Positions 15,490 to 24,103 of a stretch of 64,000 nucleotides of DNA are shown here, piece by piece; positions within the stretch are counted from its first letter, which is position 1; each line of letters starts with the position of its first letter. The translations under genes were made by a program, and so were the position numbers. The notes below the pieces were generated by a model, which worked only from the letters and a program-made list of their open reading frames with translations, had not been told where the DNA came from and did not search any database. Source of the DNA: Peribacillus sp. Bi96 (GTDB lineage Bacteria; Bacillota; Bacilli; Bacillales; DSM-1321); assembly GCF_918698115.1 (NCBI RefSeq), contig NZ_CAKKLV010000024.1, positions 1 through 64,000 of the forward strand. Reading direction: 5' to 3'.

Positions 15490-15500
15490 GGAGCCATAAC

Positions 15501-16127
15501 ATGATTAAAGTAATAAATATTAATAAGAGCATAAGACATAACACAATTTTAAAAAATGTTTCCTTATCAATTAAGACAGGAATTTGTGTAGGGTTTATTG
15601 GTCCAAACGGATCCGGCAAAACAATGTTGTTAAAATCACTTTGTGGATTTACGGAAATTAATGATGGGGAGGTATGGGTTGATGGTAAACGAATCATTTT
15701 TAGTAAGACATATATTGAGAATGCTGGCATTATTATTGAACAACCTCCATTCATAAATTACTTAACTGGAATGGAAAATTTGAGTATATTAGCGAATATA
15801 CAAAAAAAAATCACAAATGAAGATATACATCAATCCTTATATAAAGTGGGTCTAGCTGATGCAAAAGACAAAAAAGTGAAGGAGTATTCCTTGGGCATGA
15901 AACAACGTTTGAGAATAGCACAGGCTATTATGGAGAACCCAAATATTTTAGTTTTAGATGAACCTTTTAACGGATTGGATAAGAAATCTATTATAGAGAT
16001 TCAAGAGCTGTTATTGGATTACAAAACGAATGGGGTCACTATTCTATTAACAAGCCATGATGATAGACAAATAAATTATCTTTGTGACCGAGTATATGAA
16101 TTGAATGGGGGCGAACTAGTTGAATAA
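15501..16127 (+). CDS. ABC transporter ATP-binding protein
   Basis: This 208-residue single ATPase domain has Walker A GPNGSGKT (34-41), the ABC signature YSLGMKQRL (129-137), Walker B ILVLDEPF (149-156) and the switch histidine in LTSHD. The fold resembles BcrA/LolD-like exporters. It lies 11 bp after the second membrane protein, so it probably powers the two upstream membrane proteins. Its stop overlaps the start of the lipoprotein gene. Confidence 0.9.
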   Translation: MIKVININKSIRHNTILKNVSLSIKTGICVGFIGPNGSGKTMLLKSLCGFTEINDGEVWVDGKRIIFSKTYIENAGIIIEQPPFINYLTGMENLSILANIQKKITNEDIHQSLYKVGLADAKDKKVKEYSLGMKQRLRIAQAIMENPNILVLDEPFNGLDKKSIIEIQELLLDYKTNGVTILLTSHDDRQINYLCDRVYELNGGELVE

Positions 16128-16635
16128 AATGTATGTTTGTATTCTCTTATCTGCATTATTAATAACAGCATGTTCTCCTTATGGAATTCAGGGAAACCCT
16201 AATTTAGATACTAACGATGCCACTTCTGAAGAAATAGCAGCTATGGAAAATATTAAAACTTTTTCAAAAACAGTGGCAGAATTTGAAAAATCGATTGTCA
16301 ACAATGATAATCAAATGGTACTAATCAAAACAGAATCAGGTTTTAATACCAAAGATAATGCAATCCAACTTACTTATGATTCAACAGACGAAAAGAAGAA
16401 TCTAGCCGACCTTTTTTTATTCGTTGATGAATCTAAAGATGACTTCCCAGATATTGAAGAGGAATTTACAGCTTTTTTAAAGATAGTTTTTCAATCATTA
16501 GAAATATCATATGATATAAGCGAGTTGATAGATAATTTAAAAGGTAATGATTTCCTAGGTATGAATACTGATGATGTTTCAATAGAAATAACTAATAATA
16601 GTGCAAATATTCAATTGGCTATCATACCAAAATAG
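16120..16635 (+). CDS. Lipoprotein of the ABC/peptide cassette
   Basis: This 171-residue protein has a lipoprotein signal peptide, MYVCILLSALLITAC, with the lipobox LITAC. Cys18 is the expected lipidation site. The mature part is acidic and Ser/Asp/Glu-rich, with no recognised domain. The TTG start overlaps the ATPase stop and has GGGGG 8 bp before it; ATG at 16129 is the alternative. An outer-face lipoprotein at the end of an ABC cassette with a secreted peptide suggests immunity or peptide capture. That is inference. Confidence 0.75.
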   Translation: MNKMYVCILLSALLITACSPYGIQGNPNLDTNDATSEEIAAMENIKTFSKTVAEFEKSIVNNDNQMVLIKTESGFNTKDNAIQLTYDSTDEKKNLADLFLFVDESKDDFPDIEEEFTAFLKIVFQSLEISYDISELIDNLKGNDFLGMNTDDVSIEITNNSANIQLAIIPK

Positions 16636-16636
16636 G

Positions 16637-16673
16637 GGCATCTATCGATGTAAAGTGCTTATGGATGCCCTCT
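16637..16673 (+). terminator. Terminator of the ABC/peptide cassette
   Basis: GGGCATC pairs with GATGCCC across a 21-base loop just after the lipoprotein stop. The T-run is weak. Confidence 0.45.
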
Positions 16674-17179
16674 ATTCCACTTAGGAGTTTTTTTGTTGCG
16701 ACACTTGGCCTTATTTTTGTGCCCTTTGCTACGTTCGGACTAAGGCGTGAAGGCCCAAAAATACCGTAAGCTGAATTGATTTTAATATGATATCTCGATG
16801 AATTGTGATGATGCCAAAGGAAGAATTATTTGAAAATAAAACCTAAACAAACAAATTGAAATTGATATAAAACGTAAGCATTATGTTTTATTCACTTCAC
16901 ACATAAAATTTACCCTGCAAACAATTTAGTGAAAGTAACTTTTCCGGCCTTCTTGTCTATAGTTATCCTTTTGGCTTTCGGGAACTTTGATAATGCCGAC
17001 TCGGTTCCTTTTCCAAAAATAGAATGAATTGATTTGGTTTATACCCTCTAGTGTAAAGTGCTGCAAGTAGAATCCATATAAGGTTGCCTTTTTCAATAGA
17101 GACAATGGCAGTTCTAGTCTTAGCGTATATCTCCGTTGTTAAATCATTATCCACAGGTAATATAAGGAGATACCCGTAT
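16674..17179. other. Gene-poor stretch with decayed sequence
   Basis: A minus-strand open frame at 16963-17154 directly follows the dinB N-terminal remnant. It has no ribosome site and no recognised family, so I take it as decayed sequence. Confidence 0.4.
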
Positions 17180-17268
17180 TATTCCTTTGGAAGCTCTTTT
17201 AAGCGGTTGAAAATCTGTTTATTTGCCCATATGTTAAAATCATAAAACTGTAAGGCAAAATATGACAT
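17180..17268 (-). pseudogene. DinB-family protein, N-terminal remnant
   Basis: Behind a GGGGAGG ribosome site the minus strand reads MSYFALQFYDFNIWANKQIF, then NRLKELPKE and a stop. This matches the N-terminus of the intact DinB at 57722-58225 (YSYHVWAN...RLKELPQ). Only about 29 residues remain. Orientation and order fit with the C-terminal remnant at 12835-13140, as if one gene had been split by the intervening 4 kb. Confidence 0.72.
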
Positions 17269-17435
17269 ATAAAACCTCCCCTTCTACTTACAATTCAATT
17301 GTCCTTCATACGGAATAATTCGTCCCACACGAGGATTAGAAATGCCTTTCCACAATGTACCTCTATTTTATAGCGATTCTCCATAGTAAACTAGTAAAGT
17401 TAAAATTGACAATATTTAAGGAGAATAAAATAATA

Positions 17436-18953
17436 GTGAAAAAATTCTTTGGATGTCTTATTATGTTCTGCCTTCTTTGTATTTGTCTCTTTCCAACCAG
17501 TGGTAAAGCATCAAGTAATACCCAATACACAGGTTCTGTTAAAGCGGGCACTACAAAAGTTTATAGTTCTCCTAAACTAGGTTCCACTATACTAAAGACC
17601 TTAAAAAAGGGCGAGGAGTTTCCCATTACTTCTTCTGTCGTTGGGGATTCTGCGATGCCTATTATACATAAAGTAAAGACTGGAAACACATTATGGAAAG
17701 TAGCAAATCAATATGGAGTTTCAGTAAGTGAGTTACAGAAAGAAAACAAATTAACCTCTTCCGAAATTACTGTTGGCCAAAACCTGAAGATTCCCCAAAA
17801 ATATAAGATTCATAAGGTTGTATCAGGAGATACATTATGGAAGATTTCTTCTAAATATGAGGTAACTACAAGTGATTTGACGAAATTAAATAACTTACGA
17901 ACGGTTACCCTTAAGGTTGGTCAAAAATTGAAGATTCCCGATTATTACTACCAGGTTCAACTGCTTGGTGGTAAAAAGGGATGGATAAAGAAATCTCTAC
18001 TTCAAAAAAAGAAGCAAAGCCTTATCGTCATGGGCTGGAAGCATAATGGATCGAAAGAAAACTACACCCAACACCTTAAACAACCTAATTTAAATGTAGT
18101 ATCTCCTCGTTCCTATACGCTGAAGGATTCCGGTAATTTCGTTTCCGCTTCTGTAGATACAAATTACGTTCAATCCGCTCATAAACAAGGAAAACAAGTT
18201 TGGCAACTTATCGGTAATCAATTCGACCCTGTTTTAACAGGTTCTATACTAGGCAATACTAAAAAACGCCAGAAATTAGTTTCAGCTTTACGTGATTCGC
18301 TTGTAAAAACTAAAAGTGATGGAATAAATGTAGATTTTGAAAACATCGATCCAAAAAATAAGAAGGACTTTGTACTTTTCATAGGCGAATTAAAAAAGGC
18401 CCTAAAACCGCATGGAATTATAGTGTCTGTGGATGTCACCCGAGAAAATGACGACCCTTTTTGGTCAAAAAGTCTAGATAGGAAAGCACTTGGCAAAATA
18501 GCGGATTATATAATCATAATGGGTTATGACGAGCATTGGGGAGGGAGCCCAGTAGCCGGGTCCGTTTCCTCGTTACCTTGGATCAAAGAAGGAACTCAGC
18601 TTTTAATGAAAGAAGTACCTGCCCATAAAATCATATTGGCTGTACCATTTTATACGAGAGAATGGGTAACCGATTTATCGACCAAAAAAGTGAAAAGTCA
18701 TGACCGTACCATGGCTGAGGTCAACAAAATCATTTCATCTCATAAACTTAAAAAGGTATGGGATAAAAAGGCTCAACAAAATTACGTGGAGTATACTTCC
18801 AAAGGGGAAAAGCATCAAATATGGATAGAAGATAAAAAATCGATGAAGCTCCGTATTGACCTGGTCAAACAAAATCATCTAGGCGGTGTATCTGCTTGGT
18901 ACATTGGATCAGAAACCCCTGACATTTGGGATGTCTATCATTTTAATCAATAG
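17436..18953 (+). CDS. Secreted LysM-LysM-GH18 glycoside hydrolase (YaaH/YdhD-like)
   Basis: This protein of about 505 residues starts at GTG with AAGGAG 12 bp upstream; the longer frame upstream has no ribosome site. The order is a signal peptide (1-25), an SH3-like stretch (about 31-70) and two LysM repeats (about 77-120 and 125-168). A GH18 barrel follows (about 195-505). The catalytic motif DGINVDFE is at 295-302 with E302 as acid, and IIIMGYDEHWGG follows. Related Bacillus proteins cut spore cortex or cell-wall glycan. The SH3-like part and its short split linker to the barrel are less certain. It is transcribed alone and ends at a bidirectional terminator. Confidence 0.88.
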   Translation: MKKFFGCLIMFCLLCICLFPTSGKASSNTQYTGSVKAGTTKVYSSPKLGSTILKTLKKGEEFPITSSVVGDSAMPIIHKVKTGNTLWKVANQYGVSVSELQKENKLTSSEITVGQNLKIPQKYKIHKVVSGDTLWKISSKYEVTTSDLTKLNNLRTVTLKVGQKLKIPDYYYQVQLLGGKKGWIKKSLLQKKKQSLIVMGWKHNGSKENYTQHLKQPNLNVVSPRSYTLKDSGNFVSASVDTNYVQSAHKQGKQVWQLIGNQFDPVLTGSILGNTKKRQKLVSALRDSLVKTKSDGINVDFENIDPKNKKDFVLFIGELKKALKPHGIIVSVDVTRENDDPFWSKSLDRKALGKIADYIIIMGYDEHWGGSPVAGSVSSLPWIKEGTQLLMKEVPAHKIILAVPFYTREWVTDLSTKKVKSHDRTMAEVNKIISSHKLKKVWDKKAQQNYVEYTSKGEKHQIWIEDKKSMKLRIDLVKQNHLGGVSAWYIGSETPDIWDVYHFNQ

Positions 18954-18976
18954 ATTGATACCTATTATTATATAAA

Positions 18977-19010
18977 GAAAAAAGGCCTCACATTGTGTGC
19001 GGCCTTTTTT
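18977..19010. terminator. Bidirectional terminator between convergent genes
   Basis: AAAAAAGGCC and GGCCTTTTTT form the ends of the hairpin. It serves the GH18 gene on the plus strand and overlaps the 3' end of the EamA gene, whose TGA lies in it. Confidence 0.85.
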
Positions 19011-19884
19011 GTATGACATCATTTTCAATCGGTCCTGTCGTCTTAAGTGAATAGAGCACCCCAATAAATATCAATGAAATACCCAAGATTTGAATCCTGT
19101 CCGGTTGAAATCCTGAAAGCAGAATATCTAAAAGGATGGCCACTGCCGGATCAACAAAAATCATGAAAGATACTACATTTGTAGGTAAGTGACGGATACT
19201 ATTAAAAAACAGCAGATACACGACGCCTGTATGGATGATGCCAGTAAGAACCGTATAATACCATTCGAAAGATTGCAGGGTTGTGTATACTGAAAAATCG
19301 ACAAAAGGAAGCAGTAATAGAATTCCAATGAACATTTGCAGAAAAGTGGTGGCAAATACACTGGTCTGTGTAATGCTCTTTCCTAAAAGCATGGTTGCCG
19401 CGTAGAAAAATGCAGCAATGATTCCATAAATGATACCTTCCCATTCAGGAGTTGATGATCGGAATCCATCTGTTCCCATAATGAATAATGTGCCAATAAA
19501 GCAAAGTGAAATTGCCAGGATGGAGAATAAACTCATTTTCTCCCTGAAGATGAAGCTCCCTAAGATGAGTACAATGATCGGGGCTAAATGATAGAGTGAA
19601 ATGGCTATTGTCACGGATATCAGTTCGAAAGATTTAAAGAGGAATATCCAGTTTAACAAGTTGGACACGGCGCAGAAAATGATGAGCATTACCTCTCTGA
19701 AATTCCATATTTCGTTCTTGAAATGTCCTGTAATCATCCATGTTGCACATAAGAATATCGCAGCACAAATGCAGCGAACAAAAACCAATTCCAATGCAGG
19801 AAGTCCTGAGAGTTCTGAAAAGAAACCGACAGAACCAAAGATTGTCATGGCTAGAGACAGTTGAAGAAGTGCTATTTTATTCAT
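18988..19884 (-). CDS. EamA/DMT-superfamily transporter
   Basis: This 298-residue protein has ten hydrophobic segments in two EamA repeats, the classic drug/metabolite transporter layout. The first repeat has LYHLAPIIVLILGSFIFREKMS and the second FMIFVDPAVAILLDILL. Such carriers export amino acids or small metabolites; the substrate cannot be read from sequence. The ATG has AGGGGAAAT before it. It is monocistronic between convergent and non-coding neighbours. Confidence 0.88.
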   Translation of the reverse strand: MNKIALLQLSLAMTIFGSVGFFSELSGLPALELVFVRCICAAIFLCATWMITGHFKNEIWNFREVMLIIFCAVSNLLNWIFLFKSFELISVTIAISLYHLAPIIVLILGSFIFREKMSLFSILAISLCFIGTLFIMGTDGFRSSTPEWEGIIYGIIAAFFYAATMLLGKSITQTSVFATTFLQMFIGILLLLPFVDFSVYTTLQSFEWYYTVLTGIIHTGVVYLLFFNSIRHLPTNVVSFMIFVDPAVAILLDILLSGFQPDRIQILGISLIFIGVLYSLKTTGPIENDVIQKRPHTM

Positions 19885-19929
19885 TTAATTTCCCCTCATA
19901 GAATTCCCATTTTTTACATTCATATTATC

Positions 19930-20073
19930 ATTTCTCGGGCATACCGTCACGAGTGATGATATTCGCCCACATTTGATCTGGAATCATTAATGTACACCTG
20001 CTGTCGCGCGGCAAGGTTGTCATGAAGTCGTCTAAAGGCCTTTCACCCGTCGCAAAGGAATTTTCAAAAGTCG
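19930..20073 (-). pseudogene. Unassigned coding remnant
   Basis: One minus-strand frame is open for 48 codons and includes [16 protein letters not shown] and [16 protein letters not shown] before a stop. It follows an in-frame TGA and lacks a start or ribosome site. It reads like protein but matches nothing I recognise. Confidence 0.3.
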
Positions 20074-20112
20074 TTCAAGACCATTTCCTCGGGTAATGAG
20101 CTGACATAATGA

Positions 20113-20154
20113 AGAAAAAACAAGAATCCCCTTTTCATGAAAAAGGGGATTCTT
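20113..20154 (-). terminator. Terminator after the zinc-ribbon gene
   Basis: A 14-bp perfect stem (AAGAATCCCCTTTT and complement) is followed on the minus strand by GTTTTTT. Confidence 0.85.
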
Positions 20155-20166
20155 TTCGTGCAGTGA

Positions 20167-20370
20167 TCATCCAAAGAATAGATCCAGCAGATTACTGCCT
20201 GCCGATGATTGCTTATTATAAAACTCCGAATAACCGCAATTCTTGCAATACACAACCGTAAATTGATTATTCTGGACATCGAACATTTTTGACAATCCTG
20301 TTCCTGTCATGGCTACATCCTTCTTAGTAGCATCATTGCTTCCACATTTCATGCATCCTTTTTCATTCAT
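20167..20370 (-). CDS. Small zinc-ribbon protein
   Basis: This 67-residue protein has two CxxC pairs, CMKCGS at 6-11 and CKNCGY near 42-47, forming a zinc ribbon of the predicted nucleic-acid-binding type (COG3478-like). The C-terminal GSNLLDLFFG is typical of that group. It may bind nucleic acid or be a protein-interaction module; no specific function is known to me. It has its own terminator. The upstream neighbour is an insertion-sequence remnant. Confidence 0.82.
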   Translation of the reverse strand: MNEKGCMKCGSNDATKKDVAMTGTGLSKMFDVQNNQFTVVYCKNCGYSEFYNKQSSAGSNLLDLFFG

Positions 20371-20757
20371 GATCCTTCATCTCCCAATCTATAAATAATA
20401 ACGCCTCTAAATACCGGAGCAACCGCGAACAGCCAACACCGTACATAATGAAATATACGGATAAAGTAATGAATGGTTTCAGTCTTTATGAAAAAATTGG
20501 AAATCCCATTAGGCGTTGTATTTATCGGCCCCCCCTTAAGCTTTATCGTAGGCAAAGCATATCTGGTTCGTACTGGGAGGGGATTTTCCAACAGTTGCTT
20601 TTCATTAGGGGATATTTTACTTTTTAACCATTTGTAGTATCCACTTCTTGATACATCTGCAATTTTGCATAATAATTGAATAGGGTAGTATTTCTTGGAC
20701 ATTTCCCTAATTACCACAACCTGCTCGTTTACATGAAATTCAATGCTTCCACGATTC
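20371..20757 (-). mobile_element. IS3-family transposase (OrfB) N-terminal remnant
   Basis: The minus-strand translation contains IREMSKKYYPIQLLCKIADV followed by SRSGYYKWLKS and SPNEKQLLEN. This is the typical start of IS150/IS3-type OrfB. After about 60 residues the sequence loses similarity, and the catalytic DDE region is absent. No intact inverted terminal repeats are visible. It is a dead element scar. Confidence 0.78.
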
Positions 20758-20836
20758 CGTTAACGAATAATGAAATGATGGTTAAAACTGAAGGTGGCTC
20801 CATCCATACTCATTGCACCTATCGAAACATAAAAAA

Positions 20837-20880
20837 CCCCGGATAAGGGACACTTTTTTATATGTGTCCCTTATCCGGGG
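20837..20880. terminator. Strong 17-bp inverted repeat, terminator-like
   Basis: CCCCGGATAAGGGACAC pairs perfectly with its complement around an 11-base loop, with A-runs on the left. It reads as a terminator on the minus strand, between the small membrane protein gene and the IS remnant. Confidence 0.75.
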
Positions 20881-20963
20881 GATAGTTCAAATGGTATTTT
20901 TGTTATAAGATTAATTTTAGATAAGCAGTTATAAAACTGCACTTAAAATACTGTTGACAATAT

Positions 20964-21296
20964 TTAACTCGTAATTACTGTTAATAGCATAAATATTACA
21001 AAACCTACATATAGCCCAGTTTTCTTTTTACTATCAGGTTCATCTTCAAATTTTCTCACAAGTAGCCACATTACTGACATTCCTATAGCAAAAAAGTAAT
21101 GTATTGCATTCCAAATAGAATCTTCATCTTTTCCTAAAATCGCATATAAAATTATACAACTGCTTAATACGACAATAACACCAAACGCAATTTTTTGAAA
21201 AATACTATTCTTAATAAAACGATCACTTGAATTAGCAATTAATAGAATCCCAATAAGAACTAGGACACTATAAAATAAAAAAGTATTCATATACAT
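20964..21296 (-). CDS. Small three- to four-helix membrane protein
   Basis: This 110-residue protein has hydrophobic segments at about 5-22, 34-52, 66-82 and 91-108, with a charged loop RKFEDEPDSKKK before the last. GAGG precedes two possible ATG starts (21296 and 21290). No family is recognised. It ends ahead of the strong inverted repeat at 20837-20880. Confidence 0.7.
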   Translation of the reverse strand: MYMNTFLFYSVLVLIGILLIANSSDRFIKNSIFQKIAFGVIVVLSSCIILYAILGKDEDSIWNAIHYFFAIGMSVMWLLVRKFEDEPDSKKKTGLYVGFVIFMLLTVITS

Positions 21297-21871
21297 CTAA
21301 CCTCAACTTAATAGAATTTAATATACTCGTAATTCTTTGTTTTCCCGAATACTTTCTGAATTTAAACAAAATATTTCCTCCAATTCCAATTGACTCCGAC
21401 TGATTATACATCGGTAAATATATCTAGTAAATTAGTAAAAATATCAGAACATTTACAAAATAAAACAAAATATAGATACTTATCAACCATTACGAAAAGG
21501 GCAGCTAAGTAATAATGAATTTTATATAATCATAAGAGATTAGGTTAAAATACCTGTTATTGGTAAAATAACTCAATTTATATACTTATCGGGTATTCAA
21601 AATTATTGGAATAAAATTTGAAGTAACGACAATTTCCGAAGAACTTTTCAGTTTTCAAACAATATGGAGATTCGCTTTACAAGTTTTAGAGGGAGATTTT
21701 AAGGGGAAAGAAGCTGCGAAATAACAGTGCTACCAAATAACTAACACAGTCGATTTCTAATATTAGTAATCTCAGAAAAGAGCTGCCTCTCCGTTAGTAA
21801 GACTGATGATTTTTTCAATTTGCGAAAACAAAAAAAACGACACTTCATCTGGAAGAACTATTTGGCATGGG
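21297..21871. other. Long AT-rich stretch without a recognised gene
   Basis: No frame with a ribosome site is seen. A plus-strand frame around 21583-21724 is open for 45 codons (ending GDFKGKEAAK) but has no start codon. It is probably a remnant. Confidence 0.4.
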
Positions 21872-21973
21872 GTCGAATTATCAGCGTGTAGGTCGAATTA
21901 TTCCGCGTGTAGGTCGAATTATCGGCGTGTAGGTCGAATTATTCCGCGTGTAGGTCGAATTATCGGCGTGTAG
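21872..21973. repeat. Five tandem copies of a 20/21-bp unit
   Basis: Copies of GTCGAATTATCGGCGTGTAG (20 bp) alternate with GTCGAATTATTCCGCGTGTAG (21 bp). They start at 21872, 21892, 21913, 21933 and 21954, so the true period is 41 bp. A diverged sixth unit follows (CCCGATTTTTCAACACG). The array is non-coding and lies just before the ABC permease terminator. Confidence 0.92.
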
Positions 21974-22021
21974 CCCGATTTTTCAACACGTTAACCGAAC
22001 TAAACATATTCATTTCATGAA

Positions 22022-22054
22022 AAAAACCGAAATCAGCCACTGATTTCGGTTTTT
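22022..22054 (-). terminator. Terminator of the ABC exporter operon
   Basis: A 14-bp stem (AAAAACCGAAATCA and complement) lies just after the permease stop and carries T-runs on both sides. Confidence 0.85.
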
Positions 22055-22066
22055 CTTTTGCTTTTA

Positions 22067-23026
22067 TTAATTAGTGATATCTTTTTTCTGGAAGAAGAAG
22101 AAAGTTAGCGCTAAAAAGATAAGATAGTAGATGCCTAGTACGCCCATTGAAAATCCAAGGGTAGCTCCATCAAACATTTCTATGGTTCCGGAAATATAGC
22201 CCCTTAAATCAAGGTGGGGGAATAAGACGAATTTTAACCACTCGTATTTACCGATGAATGATTGAATGACCATATTTAATGTCGAAGACGCAAATAGGAT
22301 GAAAATGGATATACCTACTGCAAGTGCTTGGTTTTTAAATAATGTGCTTAACATGAAAGCGATGGTCGTGATGACCAAGAATCCTGGTATCCAGTAAACA
22401 ATCATGTCTACGAAATATTCTCCGACTACCACCGGACTGAATTCACCGAAAGATGCGGGATCCATTATTTTGTCTGAATACGAGCCATTGCCAAAGAATA
22501 TGATTCCGATTAGATAACTGAATATAAATAGGCTTGCAAGTAATAACGCTGCAAATAACAGGGAAGTAATATATTTGGAAAGTAGAATCTTCCAACGTTT
22601 ATAAGGCCTGATCAACAGTTGTTTAATGGTACCATCCGAAAATTCCGAGGAAACGAGCGAGCTGCAAACAATAACGACGAATAATGTGACAAATGATGTT
22701 AATGATGTCGTCCATTCCGCCATATAGGTCCAATTCGTGTTTAAGTCAGGGTTTATATCATCAGCTAAAAGTTGCTTATTGAGATCAATCTCTTCCATGA
22801 TCATCGCTTTTTCCTCGTCACTGATATCCTTAGCTTCCAATGCCTTTTTCTGTTCTTGTATATCTGCCTTCAACTCTTGCTTCCAATCTTTACCCGATTC
22901 GTCGGGACTTAGTTTCAAATCGATGACTGCAGTCCCTAAAGCTGCCAATAAAAGAAAAGCGATGAATATATAAGTTGATACCTTTGAAAAGATTTTCATC
23001 CATTCATTTTTTACTAAGGACATCAT
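22067..23026 (-). CDS. ABC-2 type permease (bacitracin/antibiotic exporter type)
   Basis: This 319-residue protein has six hydrophobic segments. A large extracytoplasmic loop after the first segment (about 35-105) is rich in Lys, Glu and Asp (KDWKQELKADIQEQKKALEA). This layout is typical of BcrB/NatB-like ABC-2 permeases. It overlaps the ATPase gene by 4 bp and forms its membrane partner. The likely function is export of a peptide antibiotic or another amphipathic compound. Confidence 0.85.
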   Translation of the reverse strand: MMSLVKNEWMKIFSKVSTYIFIAFLLLAALGTAVIDLKLSPDESGKDWKQELKADIQEQKKALEAKDISDEEKAMIMEEIDLNKQLLADDINPDLNTNWTYMAEWTTSLTSFVTLFVVIVCSSLVSSEFSDGTIKQLLIRPYKRWKILLSKYITSLLFAALLLASLFIFSYLIGIIFFGNGSYSDKIMDPASFGEFSPVVVGEYFVDMIVYWIPGFLVITTIAFMLSTLFKNQALAVGISIFILFASSTLNMVIQSFIGKYEWLKFVLFPHLDLRGYISGTIEMFDGATLGFSMGVLGIYYLIFLALTFFFFQKKDITN

Positions 23027-23955
23027 ACAGACTCCCTCATTTCCTGCTCAGTAATTTCGAAGAATTTATCTTCCAGTGATTTTCTAGTAATGCCTATTTC
23101 ATAGACATCCAACTGATTGCCATTAAAAATCCTGTTTATATGGGCCGTTTGTTCACGTGTTGCTGATACGGAGATTGTCTTCGAATCAAACTTAAGAATC
23201 GAAATATCCTTAAACTGTTCTTGAAGGATTTTTTTAGCTAGCTCCCCATCACTGACAGTGAATGAAACCTCATTGATCGTCTCGGTTTTTTCATCTACAA
23301 TATGTTCTTTCGTATGTATGAGTTTTCCCTTTTCGATAACGGCAAAACTATCACACATCAACTGCATTTCCGATAGTAAATGGGATGAAATCAGTATCCC
23401 GACGCCTTCACTTGCAAGTACTTTCAAATAATCACGAAACTCACGAATCCCTTGTGGATCCAAGCCATTTGTCGGTTCATCAAAAATCAATAAAGAAGGT
23501 TTATGTAAAATGGCCTGTGCTACACCAAGGCGCTGGCGCATGCCCAATGAATAGGTCCTAACCTTCTTATCGATGGCATGATCCAATTTGACAAGCTTTA
23601 TGACCTCTTCTATTCTCTCATTAGTTATCTCATTAGATGACATACGAGCATAATGGAGGATATTCTTCCTGCCAGTCATGTACTTATAAAATTCAGGATT
23701 TTCAACGATGGCCCCCAATTGATTCATCGCACCCTCAAAGTCTTTATCAAGGTCACTACCATTGATCATGACAGAACCTCCCGTACGATTGATAAGACCT
23801 GTGATCATCCGAATGATCGTGGTTTTACCAGCCCCATTCGGACCAAGCAAACCAAATATTTCATTGCTTTTTATTTCAAAGCTAACATTGTCTACAATGG
23901 TTGCTTTTCCAATTTTTTTAGTTAAGGATTGAACCTTAAGAACCGTTTCAGACAT
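23023..23955 (-). CDS. ABC transporter ATP-binding protein (BcrA-like)
   Basis: This 310-residue protein has an N-terminal ATPase with Walker A GPNGAGKT (38-45), signature YSLGMRQRL (135-143), Walker B LLIFDEPT (155-162) and the switch histidine in ISSHL. A C-terminal extension of about 90 residues is typical of BcrA-type export ATPases. It is the promoter-proximal gene of a two-gene operon with the ABC-2 permease. No sensor kinase or regulator lies next to it, unlike many bacitracin modules. Confidence 0.9.
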   Translation of the reverse strand: MSETVLKVQSLTKKIGKATIVDNVSFEIKSNEIFGLLGPNGAGKTTIIRMITGLINRTGGSVMINGSDLDKDFEGAMNQLGAIVENPEFYKYMTGRKNILHYARMSSNEITNERIEEVIKLVKLDHAIDKKVRTYSLGMRQRLGVAQAILHKPSLLIFDEPTNGLDPQGIREFRDYLKVLASEGVGILISSHLLSEMQLMCDSFAVIEKGKLIHTKEHIVDEKTETINEVSFTVSDGELAKKILQEQFKDISILKFDSKTISVSATREQTAHINRIFNGNQLDVYEIGITRKSLEDKFFEITEQEMRESV

Positions 23956-24103
23956 ATAATACCTTCCTTTTTATATATTTTCCAAAATCACACAAATTCA
24001 AGATTACCATATTTTGCATAAAAATGCTATATTGATATTTTTCCATTTCGAGATATAACGTAGGTGTTGCACTGTTTTTAACATCTGCTGAGATCAATAG
24101 ATT

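Noticed and set aside
16963-17154. 63-codon minus-strand frame after the dinB N-terminal remnant
   Set aside because: No ribosome site, no recognisable family, and it lies in decayed sequence.
21583-21724. 45-codon plus-strand frame ending GDFKGKEAAK
   Set aside because: No start codon or ribosome site; at best a remnant.
21872-21973. CRISPR array
   Set aside because: Units are tandem with no unique spacers, and no cas genes are in the window.
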